Shown: positions 25,104-33,800, counted from the first letter of the stretch. The stretch: 64,000 bases of DNA from Paraburkholderia tuberum STM678 (GCF_902833905.1 NZ_CADFGP010000021.1:1-64000); one strand, 5' to 3'. A program made the numbers and translations. The notes: generated from the letters alone by a model not told the origin.

Positions 25104-25958
25104 TCAGCGCCCGATCCAGCCGAACCGCCACGACAGCCGTCGTGTCGTGGCGAGCAGCCTCTGTGCGGTCGTGCCGTGCGCGCTGAAATCAAAGCCGCCC
25201 GACGGACCGATCACCGCGACCACCAGACTGACGCTGCCCGTATGATCGAACACGGGCGCGGCCAACGCGCCGATGCCCGGCACCGGCGCATCGAGTGCGT
25301 CATCGATGCCGTCGCTCACAACCTTCGCGCGACGTGCCAGATAGGCCGGAGCCAACGACGGCGGGCCCTTTTTCGGCGCCACGAGCACTTCCGCAACCGG
25401 CGCGCCCGCGAGTCTGATCGATTCCTGCGACAACAGCCCGACCAATACGTCGTCCGCAAGATGCGCGGCGAACACGCGCCCTATCGCCGTGTTGACGAGC
25501 GACATCACGGTGCCCACGCGCAGGCTCACGTGTTGTGGTCTCGCCGATTCTTCGAAACGGATTACCGTGGGACCCAAAGGTCCAAGAATCGCCACCGCGA
25601 CGCTCATGCCGGACTCCGCCGCAAGCGTGACGATCTCCGGTTCGGCATCGCGAATCGGCGACATGCGCTGCAATGCGATCAGGCCGAGCTCCATGCCGAG
25701 CGGTCCCGCACTGAAAAGACCGGCGTCGTCGCGGCTCAGCAAGCCGACCTTGAGCAGACTCACCAGATGCGGAAACGCCTTGGCGGCAGGCATATCGGCG
25801 GCCGCGGCCAGATCGCGCAGCGACAGCGGACGGCCGGCGGCAACGAGTGCCAGCAGGAGTTCGCCTGTGTTGTCGAGCGCGCTGATTCCGCGCTGAGCTT
25901 TCGTGTCGTTGAGTTGGGGCGTGTTCGCGTCGGACGCGTCCGGGGTTTCGATCTGCAT
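25104..25958 (-). CDS. IclR family transcriptional regulator (downstream copy)
   Basis: A 284-residue IclR protein. The N-terminal winged helix (LVAAGRPLSLRDLAAAADMP, then AFPHLVSLLKVGLLSRD) is followed by the effector domain with VSLRVGTVMSLVNTAIGRVFAAHL and the C-terminal GALAAPVFDHTGSVSLVVAVIG. It is the second gene of a two-gene IclR unit: its ATG at 25958 lies 5 bp after the stop of the paralogue at 25964. The long upstream frame overlaps that gene, so the later start is used. It should sense an aromatic acid and control the flanking monooxygenase and MBL genes. Confidence 0.9.
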   Translation of the reverse strand: MQIETPDASDANTPQLNDTKAQRGISALDNTGELLLALVAAGRPLSLRDLAAAADMPAAKAFPHLVSLLKVGLLSRDDAGLFSAGPLGMELGLIALQRMSPIRDAEPEIVTLAAESGMSVAVAILGPLGPTVIRFEESARPQHVSLRVGTVMSLVNTAIGRVFAAHLADDVLVGLLSQESIRLAGAPVAEVLVAPKKGPPSLAPAYLARRAKVVSDGIDDALDAPVPGIGALAAPVFDHTGSVSLVVAVIGPSGGFDFSAHGTTAQRLLATTRRLSWRFGWIGR

Positions 25959-25963
25959 GATTC

Positions 25964-26767
25964 TCAGCTGGGTGTGACCAGCGCTTCGGTGATACGTCGG
26001 GAAGTTTCGAGCAACTGACGCGCGACCACACCGTCCCACGCGACTTCGATCGAGCCCGACGAGCCGATCGCCGTCAACGCGAGTTGCATCCGTTGATCGC
26101 CATCGAACACCGGCACGCTCAGACTGCTGATGCCCGGACTTGGCGCATCGATTCCTCGCTCGATGCCGCGCGCGCGGATCTCATCGAAACGTTTGCGCCA
26201 CTCCTTGCTAGTCGGCCCTTTGGCGGCGCGGCCGCGCGCCGGCGTCGGGTCCGCCGAATGCGCCTGGCTTCGCGCCATTTGCGCGACCTGCTCGGGCGCA
26301 CAGAACGCGCAGAATACGCGGCCCGTCGATGTCGCTTCGAGCGACATCACCGTGCCGATGTGCAGATTGACATGCAGCGGCGCACCGCTGCGCTCGTATC
26401 GGACAATGGTCGGGCCCTGCACGCCCGCCACGCAGATCGCCACGCTAAGACCGATCCGCTCCGCGAGCGACGCCGCGTGGTCAGCCGCGATGCGATAGAC
26501 CGGCTGCTGTTCGATATGCATGAGGCCAAGCCGCAACGACAGCGGCCCCGGCTCGTAGTTGCCGGTCAGGGCATCGCGCTTGACGAGGCCGAGGCGCGTC
26601 AGGCTCACGAGATAGGTATGCGCCTGCGCCGACGACAGTTGCGCCTCGCCGGCCAGTTCGGTCAGCCCGAGCGGTTCGCGCTGTCGCGCCAGCGCCTGCA
26701 GCAGACGTCCGCCGACCTCGACGCTCTGAATCCCCCGCTGTTTCTTTTCGCTTGTCGTATCAGCCAT
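25964..26767 (-). CDS. IclR family transcriptional regulator (promoter-proximal copy)
   Basis: A 267-residue IclR protein: GGRLLQALARQREPLGLTEL and LSSAQAHTYLVSLTRLGLVK form the winged helix, and LHVNLHIGTVMSLEATSTGRVFCAF plus GISSLSVPVFDGDQRMQLALTAIG the effector domain. It is a clear paralogue of the gene immediately downstream (same length, same motifs, diverged sequence), so the pair arose by tandem duplication and may form heteromers or read two effectors. It is divergent from the MBL gene at 26973 across a region with overlapping palindromes. Confidence 0.9.
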   Translation of the reverse strand: MADTTSEKKQRGIQSVEVGGRLLQALARQREPLGLTELAGEAQLSSAQAHTYLVSLTRLGLVKRDALTGNYEPGPLSLRLGLMHIEQQPVYRIAADHAASLAERIGLSVAICVAGVQGPTIVRYERSGAPLHVNLHIGTVMSLEATSTGRVFCAFCAPEQVAQMARSQAHSADPTPARGRAAKGPTSKEWRKRFDEIRARGIERGIDAPSPGISSLSVPVFDGDQRMQLALTAIGSSGSIEVAWDGVVARQLLETSRRITEALVTPS

Positions 26768-26886
26768 CGTGTTGTCCGCCCTTGACCCGAAGGAGATTCG
26801 GCCCGTCCGGTGTCGCCCGTGGAAGGCCTAGATGGTATCCGATCGGACCGTGCCGACCAACCAACGGAGTTTACCCTAGCTTAGTG

Positions 26887-26913
26887 AATGACAAGGTATT
26901 TTGTCATTGACAA
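26887..26913. promoter_or_regulatory. Overlapping palindromes, probable IclR operator
   Basis: AATGACAA (26887-26894) and TTGTCATT (26901-26908) are perfect 8-bp arms around a 6-nt spacer, and TTGTCA-T-TGACAA (26901-26913) is a second perfect palindrome that shares the middle arm. Three TGACAA half-sites therefore lie in one 27-bp block between the iclR pair and the MBL gene. The number of half-sites fits binding of two IclR dimers or a tetramer. Confidence 0.6.
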
Positions 26914-26972
26914 ATCACAACATGACGACGACTATTAGTCATCCCCCAACGAGTCGTGAGACGGAGACAGAC

Positions 26973-27932
26973 ATGGCGAAGGCTTTCGCATCCCAGGCCG
27001 ATCTGGAAGAAAAGAAGATCACGTGGACCCAATTGTCGGAAAACGCGTATGCGTATACGGCCGAGGGCGACCCCAACTCCGGCGTGATCATCGGCGACGA
27101 CGGCGTGCTGATCGTCGACACCACCGCCACGCCAGCCATGGCGCAAGACCTGATCGCGAAGATCCGCAGCGTCACCGACAAGCCGATCAAATACGTCGTG
27201 CTGTCGCACTATCACGCGGTGCGGGTGCTGGGTGCGTCGGCGTACTTCAAGGAAGGCGCGCAGCAGGTGATCGCCAGCCGCGGCACCTACGAAATGATCG
27301 TCGAGCGCGGCGAAGCCGATATGAAATCGGAGATCGAACGCTTCCCGCGTCTTTTTGCAGGCGTCGAAACGGTGCCCGGTCTGACGTGGCCGACGCTGGT
27401 TTTCGAAAAGGAAATGACGCTCTTTCTCGGCAAGCTCGAAGTGCGCATCGCGCATCTCGGCTCCGGCCACACGAAGGGCGACACGGTCGTCTGGCTGCCG
27501 TCGCAGAAGGTGTTGTTCTCCGGCGACCTGGTCGAGTACGACGCGGCCTGCTATTGCGGCGACGCGCAACTCGAACAATGGCCGACGACGCTCGAAGCAC
27601 TGCGCGCCCTGAACGCGGAGAAGCTGGTGCCGGGTCGCGGCCCCGCGCTACTGTCGCCGGCGGAAGTGAACAAGGGCCTCGATTACACGAAAGACTTCGT
27701 CACCACGCTATTGCAGGCGGGCCGTGACGCATTCAGGGACAAGCTCGATCTGAAGGGCGCGATGGCGCTCACGCGCAAGTCCATGGACCCGAAGTTCGGC
27801 AACGTCTTCATCTACGAGCATTGCCTGCCGTTCGACGTGTCGCGAGCCTACGACGAAGCAAGCGGCATCAGCCATCCGGGCATCTGGACAGCGCAGCGCG
27901 ACAAGGAAATGTGGGACGCGCTGCAGAATTGA
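26973..27932 (+). CDS. Metallo-beta-lactamase-fold hydrolase with incomplete metal site
   Basis: A 319-residue MBL-fold protein. The usual HxHxDH motif is H79-Y-H81-A-V-R84, so the second-site Asp and His are replaced by Val and Arg. Other ligands remain: H161/H166 in IAHLGSGHTKGD and Asp185 in LFSGDLVEYD. A single-metal or altered enzyme is likely. CYCGDAQLEQW after the Asp is distinctive. Relatives sit in aromatic-degradation clusters, where they may open lactones or rings. GGAG precedes the ATG at 26973; an upstream start in the operator is unlikely. It is divergent from the iclR pair and followed by a broken MFS gene. Confidence 0.87.
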   Translation: MAKAFASQADLEEKKITWTQLSENAYAYTAEGDPNSGVIIGDDGVLIVDTTATPAMAQDLIAKIRSVTDKPIKYVVLSHYHAVRVLGASAYFKEGAQQVIASRGTYEMIVERGEADMKSEIERFPRLFAGVETVPGLTWPTLVFEKEMTLFLGKLEVRIAHLGSGHTKGDTVVWLPSQKVLFSGDLVEYDAACYCGDAQLEQWPTTLEALRALNAEKLVPGRGPALLSPAEVNKGLDYTKDFVTTLLQAGRDAFRDKLDLKGAMALTRKSMDPKFGNVFIYEHCLPFDVSRAYDEASGISHPGIWTAQRDKEMWDALQN

Positions 27933-28019
27933 TCGTTCTGTGCATTCGGGGAAAGGCCGTTCGGTCTTTCCTCACTTCCGTTTAGACCATGAAGGCGCGC
28001 TCCGCACGCGGAGCGCGAC

Positions 28020-28271
28020 ATGCAGCATTCCCTCGATGGCAACGCTATTGGCTGCGCCGCGCCCGTCGCGAGTGACGATTCGGTGTTCAAGAAGGTCGCG
28101 TGGCGCGTCGTGCCGTTTCTCTTTCTTTGCTATGTCGCGTCCGTTGTGGACCGGATCAATATCGGCTTCGTGCAATTGCAGATGAAGCATGAGTTCAGCT
28201 TCAGCGACGCGATGTATGGACTCAGCGCGGCCGTGTTCTATCTCGTCTATGTGCTGTGCGAAGTGCCGAGC
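28020..28271 (+). pseudogene. MFS transporter gene, truncated after 84 codons
   Basis: Good coding sequence with GGAG before the ATG: KKVAWRVVPFLFLCYVASVV, DRINIGFVQLQMKHE and AVFYLVYVLCEVPS are the first two helices and the loop of an ACS/phthalate-permease type major facilitator. After VPS, where SN and the third helix should follow, the sequence becomes IHSRIYT and stops at 28295. Intact relatives are about 430 residues. The break at 28271 is the left edge of the prophage-remnant segment. The transporter was probably the uptake system of the aromatic module to the left. Confidence 0.85.
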
Positions 28272-28411
28272 ATACATAGTCGAATATATACCTAGTATTC
28301 CAGTGCTTTTCAGACGGACCTCAAATGCCGCTGGCAGCAAGCATCACCCCCGGCACTGGCGAGCTACCTGTTGCGGGCGTGTTGACCTGGGTTTGACGTG
28401 CCGGCCCTGAG

Positions 28412-29051
28412 CACAGGGTATCCGACTACCGGGACGTGCTGCAACTGCTGCTGCCGCGCGGACGTGTGTGGCTCCGCGAAGTCGTGACGACACAGACTGC
28501 AGTGCTGCGCGGGCTGACTCTCACCTGCGCCACGCTCGACGCATGCGCAGCGTTTCTGCCCACCGATGCTTTTCCCGCTTCGACGTTTGAACTGCTACCG
28601 GAGCGTGAAGCCACCCTTGGGCCTTCCCGATCCCTGCGCCGGTTCCGCGCCCACCGTAGCCTAAGGTGTCGCAGAGGTCGTCGCACGGCACATTGCGACG
28701 GGCGGCCAGTCCGTTGCCTATACGCAGCCGTCGCCGCGGCGACCGGCTACGCCATCACGACTCGGCAGTTTGCTCCCTCGCAGTTTGGCGCGGCATTCTG
28801 CTCACTTTTTGCCGACGATGACTGAGATTTTATCTGGCAGGTTGATGCAACCACCCTCACCCTCAACAACCTGAGCTTCGTCGGTGCGTTCGCCACGCCC
28901 TTCTCCGCATAGGCGAAACAACGTACTTTAGTGCGGGCTGAAACGCCTCGCGCCTGCCCATACCGTGCTGCTTTTTGTGTGCGGGTCAACTTCACGTACC
29001 GGTGAATTCCTGAGCCGACTCATTGCACCCAATACCGTTAGCGCCGCGTGA
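28412..29051 (+). pseudogene. Decayed Mu-like phage tail gene (gp48/YmfQ, DUF2313 type)
   Basis: The start of the gene reads SDYRDVLQLLLPRGRVWLRE, typical of the N-terminus of Mu gp48/YmfQ proteins, then DAFPASTFELLPEREATLG. A 1-nt frameshift near 28620 is followed by PDPCAGSAPTVA, an internal stop, HIATGGQSVAY and further shifts, through DFIWQVDATTL to the family's C-terminal signature LKRLAPAHTVLLFV near 28935-28980. The spread of motifs in different frames in the right order shows a dead gene. No other phage gene is recognisable nearby, so this is a prophage scar. Confidence 0.65.
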
Positions 29052-29052
29052 A

Positions 29053-29202
29053 GTGCATCGTTTCGCGCTGCTCTGTTGCCTGCTCGCGACCTGTACGGTG
29101 ATCGATATCGAAGGCAACGCAATCACCGCGAGCCATATCGAAGACCACACGGGTATGGTCAAGGTGCCGGCGTCACCGCCTGCTTCGTCGCTATCTCAAT
29201 AA
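29053..29202 (+). CDS. Possible 49-residue lipoprotein-like product next to phage scar
   Basis: The frame starts GTG and reads VHRFALLCCLLATCTVIDIE, with a short hydrophobic stretch and a lipobox-like LLATC, and ends PASSLSQ. No basic N-region beyond His-Arg and no clear ribosome-binding site were seen. It may be part of the prophage remnant. Low confidence. Confidence 0.2.
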   Translation: MHRFALLCCLLATCTVIDIEGNAITASHIEDHTGMVKVPASPPASSLSQ

Positions 29203-29329
29203 TTGTCAATTTGCATGCCATGATTTAAATTGTGCAGCGCCACGTAATAGAGACGGTCAGGATGGGAGCCACGAAAATTGAGACGGTGCAGACTTCCGCC
29301 CGCGTAGTCAAAAGGTCAGTCGTAAATAA

Positions 29330-30274
29330 TTGAGAGTATTTGTGAGATATCTTCTAAAACAATATTTTGACGAAAGCGGCTTCGCCATCCTTCCCAGTTT
29401 CTATTCGCCAGAACAGATAGATGAGGTTGTCGATTCGATCACAGAGCGTAAGCTCGATCAACCGATGAATGTGACAGTGGACCTGCTAGACACAGGAGAA
29501 CGTAGTTTCCTGGGTTTGCTGACACCGCAGGAAATCGCGACGCGACGGATGAAGATCAACGATCTCTATCTCGATATGGCTGGAGTTCGCGAACTTGCAC
29601 TGTCAGAGCGGATCGCTCCGATTCTTCTGGATCTATTGGGCCACTTGCCTGCACTCTGTAACAGTCTCTACTTCGAAAAAGGCAGTCAACAACCCGCCCA
29701 CGTCGACTCGATTTACATGACTCCGACAACTCCCGATCACCTGATCGCTATCTGGGTTGCGCTTGAAGACGCGCACGTGGATTCAGGGCAACTGGAATAC
29801 TACCCAGGTAGTCATAAAATCGAGCAGATGATTTTCAGCAACGGTACGCCTCACTTTGTACCTGATGAAATGCCAAGGTGGCATGCGTATATGGACGCCG
29901 AGGTGGAGCGGCATGGCTTTGAGAAGAAAACCTTCTCGGCAAGAAAAGGTGACGTATTGATCTGGCACGCCAACTTGCTGCATGGCGGTGGTCCGATCGC
30001 GGACCCGTCGCGCACGCGCAAGTCGCTCGTCTTCCACTATTTCTCTGCCGACGACGCGACGAACCTCGATCTGAAATTGCACCCCATGTCGTGCGGATTC
30101 TGGATTGATCGGCCCATCCAGGACGTTCCAGAGGAAGCGTTTGAGCGCGCCCGCTTCGAGAAAGCGTATCTCACCAAATATCCGGACGTGGCACGAGCCG
30201 TGAAGGAGAGCAGGTTCGTTTCAGGTATTCAACACTACGATCTTTTTGGAAAGGCGGAGGGGCGCTCAATCTGA
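29330..30274 (+). CDS. Phytanoyl-CoA dioxygenase (PhyH)-family protein with C-terminal YPDV/HY repeat
   Basis: A 314-residue protein. The PhyH domain covers about residues 8-240: FDESGFAILPSFYSPEQID, the 2-oxoglutarate/iron facial triad HVD near residue 126 (PAHVDSIYM) with the distal His in LIWHANLLHGGGP near 215, and the Arg of RTRKSLVFHYF. The last 45 residues (AYLTKYPDVARAVKE, then GIQHYDLFGKAEGR) match a small repeat found in bacterial surface and glycosyl-transfer proteins. The start is uncertain: TTG at 29330 with AAAGGT 11 nt upstream, or GTG at 29342. GC content is lower than in the flanks. It opens the type I secretion island and could hydroxylate a residue or lipid linked to that system; the substrate is unknown. 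Confidence 0.82.
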   Translation: MRVFVRYLLKQYFDESGFAILPSFYSPEQIDEVVDSITERKLDQPMNVTVDLLDTGERSFLGLLTPQEIATRRMKINDLYLDMAGVRELALSERIAPILLDLLGHLPALCNSLYFEKGSQQPAHVDSIYMTPTTPDHLIAIWVALEDAHVDSGQLEYYPGSHKIEQMIFSNGTPHFVPDEMPRWHAYMDAEVERHGFEKKTFSARKGDVLIWHANLLHGGGPIADPSRTRKSLVFHYFSADDATNLDLKLHPMSCGFWIDRPIQDVPEEAFERARFEKAYLTKYPDVARAVKESRFVSGIQHYDLFGKAEGRSI

Positions 30275-30500
30275 AGCTCTCCAGGTTGCAACGACAAAGA
30301 GCAAGCGTCATTGAGTCTCGTTTGCGCATCCTGGCAATACTTTCAGAGCGTCACATCGTCCCAACGATAACAAAGTTTCAATATTTACAACGCCTCATTT
30401 CGGCCAAATTTCGCGAGCCTGGCAATGCATCGCGCATTTAATAAATGAATCGAACCATTTCCCGCAGCGTCGACATCATCGCTCATACAGGAATCATGAA

Positions 30501-31109
30501 ATGAGTGATCAGTCGCGAACACGGATCACATGGCTCAAAGCGTTCTGGTTGCTCTTCAAAGGTAACCCGGAGGACGTTGGCAAGGGCTACAAGTGGAAAT
30601 CCAGCCTTCTGATGGGAGCGCTCATGTGGGCTATTGGGACGCCGTTCATCGGTCATCTTTTTGACGCCCAATTCTCTGGTTCGCTGCCGCCGGAAGCGCC
30701 GCTGATCAGGGCGACGGGCCAGTTTGTCCACAAGTTCACCCAGTTCGGTATCCGGCGCGTGCCCTATGTGGACTTCGAGACGGATGACGGCCGGCACTAC
30801 GCAACTGGCCGCTACGTGATGGACAGCATCGGTCTCGAAGCGCTGGCCCGGAGAGAGCCGCCGGTTCATGTGTACACCGAGGGATTCCTGCTCGAAAACG
30901 GCAAGGGATCGTACTGGCCTCTCGTAATCCGTACGCCCGGCGGTACAGACCTGATTCCGCAGCAGCGCCTGCAGGATTCGCTGCGGCGTGCCCGTCGTTA
31001 CCCGTGGAAAGCAGACATGGTGATGTATTCCATCGCTGGTGTGTTCTGGGCGATCAGCACTCTGAACGCCTATCGCCTGAAGAAAAAACTGTCACAGGAG
31101 GACGTGTAA
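30501..31109 (+). CDS. Hypothetical two-helix membrane protein, coupled to repeat protein
   Basis: A 202-residue protein without a known family. It has a predicted transmembrane helix near residues 36-53 (SLLMGALMWAIGTPFIG), an extracytoplasmic domain of about 120 residues including VHVYTEGFLLENGKGSYWPL, and a second helix near 176-192 (VMYSIAGVFWAISTL), with a basic cytoplasmic tail. AGGA precedes the ATG. Its TAA is immediately followed by the ATG of the 896-residue repeat protein, so both are made in fixed proportion. A chaperone, anchor or protection role for that protein is a plausible guess. A 19-codon frame (30445-30504) overlaps its start and is probably chance. Confidence 0.7.
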   Translation: MSDQSRTRITWLKAFWLLFKGNPEDVGKGYKWKSSLLMGALMWAIGTPFIGHLFDAQFSGSLPPEAPLIRATGQFVHKFTQFGIRRVPYVDFETDDGRHYATGRYVMDSIGLEALARREPPVHVYTEGFLLENGKGSYWPLVIRTPGGTDLIPQQRLQDSLRRARRYPWKADMVMYSIAGVFWAISTLNAYRLKKKLSQEDV

Positions 31110-33800
31110 ATGGCAACTGAAGCTCTTGCGGATCTGCCGCAGATCTCACCCCGGTCGCTCGGCAACGCGGAAGCGATCGCCACGCTGGTGAACAACCTGA
31201 CTGGCGGCACGGCAGCAGCGGCAGACGCCGCTGCCCAGATGAGCCAGGCGGCACAAGCTGGCGACCCGTTGGTCGCCTTTGGGCAGAGGTTGGCCGCCGG
31301 CATGGACATCGCCGGCTCCGGGCTTTCCACTCTGCAGATGTTCCAGCAGGTCGCGGCCAATTCCGCCAACGCCGGGGCGCTTGCCGGCAAGCTCGCAAGC
31401 GGCGCGTCATGGCTCGGCCTGATCGCAAACGCTGGGGTACTCATCCGCGATGCGATTAAAAGTGGAGACGCCCTCGCCAACATCAAGGACAGCGACCTTG
31501 TTTCACTACTGGGATCGGCGACCGCATTAGGCGTCACTGCAGTGGCGGCCCCCCAAATCGCCATAGCAGCCGGCATTGCCGCGGCAGGCCTGACCTTCGC
31601 CAGCCTCGCGTGGTCCAACTCGCCCTCCCTGCAGGACAATCTCGACGCGATCCGCAGCGTGATCGCGCCGTACTACAACCAGTTGTCCGCCAGTGACCAG
31701 CTTTCCTTCACGAACTCGCTGTCGAACACCGTCACGAACGCGCTCGCGGGCGGCATGCCGGTGCCGCAACTGAATGCACTCGGCCTCGTGAGCGGTTATT
31801 CCATCGAGGTGCCGACCAGCATCCAGCAGGTCGCAGGTGGAACAGCCTACACCTTTGCTTCGGGCACGACCTTTTTCCAGGCACCAGATTCTGGCCTGCC
31901 CGACTTTCTCCTGAATGCGGCAGGCGTTGCGCAGACCGGCACATGGATGATCCGCGACGAGCCGGGCACCGCCTCACAGGCACAAATCTGCACCTATGCC
32001 GACGGCAGTTGGTCTCAGTTCTGTAGTGGTGCCGACGGGTCGATTGGCGATATTTTCGTCAACGGTAACGGAAGCAACTATACGATCAGCGCCAGCAGCG
32101 GCCAGACCTTCGTCAACGAAAATGGAATCGGCAATCATGTCACGCTCAATGGTACTGGTGTAGTCAATGTACAGGGCAGCCAGACCGATGTGACGCTGGT
32201 TGGCAACAATAGCGTCGTCAACTCGCTCGTCGCCAGCAACAATTTCGCGACCACGGGCACCGGTACGGTGTTTCATCTGACCGGCGACAGCGTGACGTTC
32301 AACCATAACTCGGATGGCGTCGTCTACGGCGATTCGAATTTCGTGGCTGCAGTGGGCAGCAACGTCGGCGTCACGCTCGTTGGGAACTACGCTCATATCG
32401 AATCGCTGATCGCCAACAACGGCTTTGCCGTCACAGGCACGAACTCGGTATTCCAGCTGGCCGGCGATGGCGTGACGTTCAACGAGAATTCGGACGGCAT
32501 CGTGAGGGGGGATTCGAATGCGATAGCTGCAGCTGGCAGTGGTGTCACCGTGGCCATTGGGGGCAACAACGTCAGGGTTGATTCGTCATTTGCCTGGAAT
32601 GGCTTCTCAGTAGCCGGAACGGGCGCATTGTTTAACTTGACCGGCGATGGTGTGACGTTCCACCAGAATTCGGACGGCATTGTGAGAGGGGATTCGAACG
32701 CGATAGCTGCAGCTGGCAGTGGTGTCACCGTGGCCATTGGGGGCAACAACATCAGGGTTGATTCGTCATTTGCCTGGAATGGCTTCTCAGTAGTCGGAAC
32801 GGGCGCGTTGTTTAACTTGACCGGTGATGGCGTGACGTTCCATCAGAATTCGGACGGCATCGTGAGCGGGGATTCGAACGCGATAGCTGCAGCTGGTGGT
32901 GGTGTCACCGTGGCCATTGGGGGCAACAACGTCAGGGTTGATTCGTCATTTGTCGGTAATGGCTTTTCCATCGCAGGCACGAACTCAGAATTCCACCTGG
33001 CCGGCGACGGCGTGACGTTTCACCAAGGCTCAAATGGTATCGTCTACGGTGATTCGAACTCGCTGGCTATAGCAGAAGGCAATAGGGACATCATCGCAGT
33101 GGGCAATAACACTTCCGTTAGCGCTGGGGCGAGATGCTCGCTCAGCAGCATTGGCGATAATGGCAACATTAGCATGGGAGCAGGTTCATACCTTTTTGTT
33201 AATGGCGGCAATGACACCGTTAATGCGTCCGGTTGCGAGATCGATTTCGGTAGCGCACTGAGGGGAAAGACCATATATATCAATGGCGACAACAATTTCA
33301 TTAACGCCAACGATTTGAATGGCGTAAACACCAACATTATCGTGACCGGACAGGGAAATTATGTTTACGCCAACGGCGCCACGGTCAGGTTTCAAGGTGA
33401 TAACCCGGCCAACAACGTCGTGTCGGGCACACTCAATACCACCAATGGGCGTCCAGCTGGCCCGCAGACACCGGTGCCACAGCCGCCGGGCGGGGGTAGT
33501 TTTCCGTCCCCGCCGTCAGGAGGCATAGATCAGGGCAACGGGGTGATTAGCTACCCCGTGCCGACTCCGCCGATCTCCGTGAGCCCGCTTAGTACCGCGA
33601 TCGACATAAGCCTCCAGCCCGCTCCCGCAGTCATGAGCAGCCTGCCGGACGGGCAGGCTACCGCAAGTCTGGCAGACCTGCAGATCAGCAACCTGATCGC
33701 CGGCATGTCCTCCTACGATGCCCAGCCGGCGGCCAGCTCGACGCTGCTGCCTGCCGCACAGCCACAACCGTACACGATGCTCGCGGCCAGCCTGCACTGA
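31110..33800 (+). CDS. Large repeat (beta-solenoid) protein, probable type I secretion substrate
   Basis: An 896-residue protein. There is no signal peptide. Residues 1-190 are Ala/Gly-rich amphipathic to hydrophobic helices (AAPQIAIAAGIAAAGLTFA could enter a membrane). From about 365 to 664 run five 60-residue repeats, each about three 20-residue turns containing GNN, FxLxGDGVTF and NSDGIVxGDSN, as in parallel beta-helices. After more Asn/Gly-rich turns comes a Pro-rich linker (PVPQPPGGGSFPSPPSGG) and a 75-residue tail poor in charge, a fit for an uncleaved C-terminal type I secretion signal. Classic GGxGxD RTX nonamers are absent. The genes for an ABC transporter, adaptor and outer-membrane channel follow. 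Adhesin or membrane-active toxin are both possible. Confidence 0.75.
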   Translation: MATEALADLPQISPRSLGNAEAIATLVNNLTGGTAAAADAAAQMSQAAQAGDPLVAFGQRLAAGMDIAGSGLSTLQMFQQVAANSANAGALAGKLASGASWLGLIANAGVLIRDAIKSGDALANIKDSDLVSLLGSATALGVTAVAAPQIAIAAGIAAAGLTFASLAWSNSPSLQDNLDAIRSVIAPYYNQLSASDQLSFTNSLSNTVTNALAGGMPVPQLNALGLVSGYSIEVPTSIQQVAGGTAYTFASGTTFFQAPDSGLPDFLLNAAGVAQTGTWMIRDEPGTASQAQICTYADGSWSQFCSGADGSIGDIFVNGNGSNYTISASSGQTFVNENGIGNHVTLNGTGVVNVQGSQTDVTLVGNNSVVNSLVASNNFATTGTGTVFHLTGDSVTFNHNSDGVVYGDSNFVAAVGSNVGVTLVGNYAHIESLIANNGFAVTGTNSVFQLAGDGVTFNENSDGIVRGDSNAIAAAGSGVTVAIGGNNVRVDSSFAWNGFSVAGTGALFNLTGDGVTFHQNSDGIVRGDSNAIAAAGSGVTVAIGGNNIRVDSSFAWNGFSVVGTGALFNLTGDGVTFHQNSDGIVSGDSNAIAAAGGGVTVAIGGNNVRVDSSFVGNGFSIAGTNSEFHLAGDGVTFHQGSNGIVYGDSNSLAIAEGNRDIIAVGNNTSVSAGARCSLSSIGDNGNISMGAGSYLFVNGGNDTVNASGCEIDFGSALRGKTIYINGDNNFINANDLNGVNTNIIVTGQGNYVYANGATVRFQGDNPANNVVSGTLNTTNGRPAGPQTPVPQPPGGGSFPSPPSGGIDQGNGVISYPVPTPPISVSPLSTAIDISLQPAPAVMSSLPDGQATASLADLQISNLIAGMSSYDAQPAASSTLLPAAQPQPYTMLAASLH
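32202..33101 (+). repeat. Five tandem 180-bp repeats inside the repeat-protein gene
   Basis: Units begin at 32202, 32382, 32562, 32742 and 32922, exactly 180 bp (60 codons) apart. Units three and four, with the flanking end of unit two and start of unit five, are nearly identical at DNA level, for example around the shared GATTCGAA and GGCAACAAC segments, while units one and five are diverged. Recent duplication of the central units is likely, and unit number may vary between strains. Confidence 0.9.

Noticed and set aside
27949..27975. Hairpin GGAAAGGCC...GGTCTTTCC after the MBL gene as a terminator
   Set aside because: The stem is imperfect and is not followed by a clean T run; it is also only about 45 bp before the next start codon.
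30445..30504. 19-codon leader frame overlapping the start of the 202-residue membrane protein
   Set aside because: The overlap is neat but there is no ribosome-binding site and the length is within chance.
32202..33101. CRISPR-like array
   Set aside because: The repeats are contiguous 180-bp coding units without short spacers and lie fully in frame inside a gene.
31110..33800. Classical RTX toxin
   Set aside because: No GGxGxDxUx nonapeptide arrays and no acyltransferase gene; the repeats are 60-residue solenoid modules instead.
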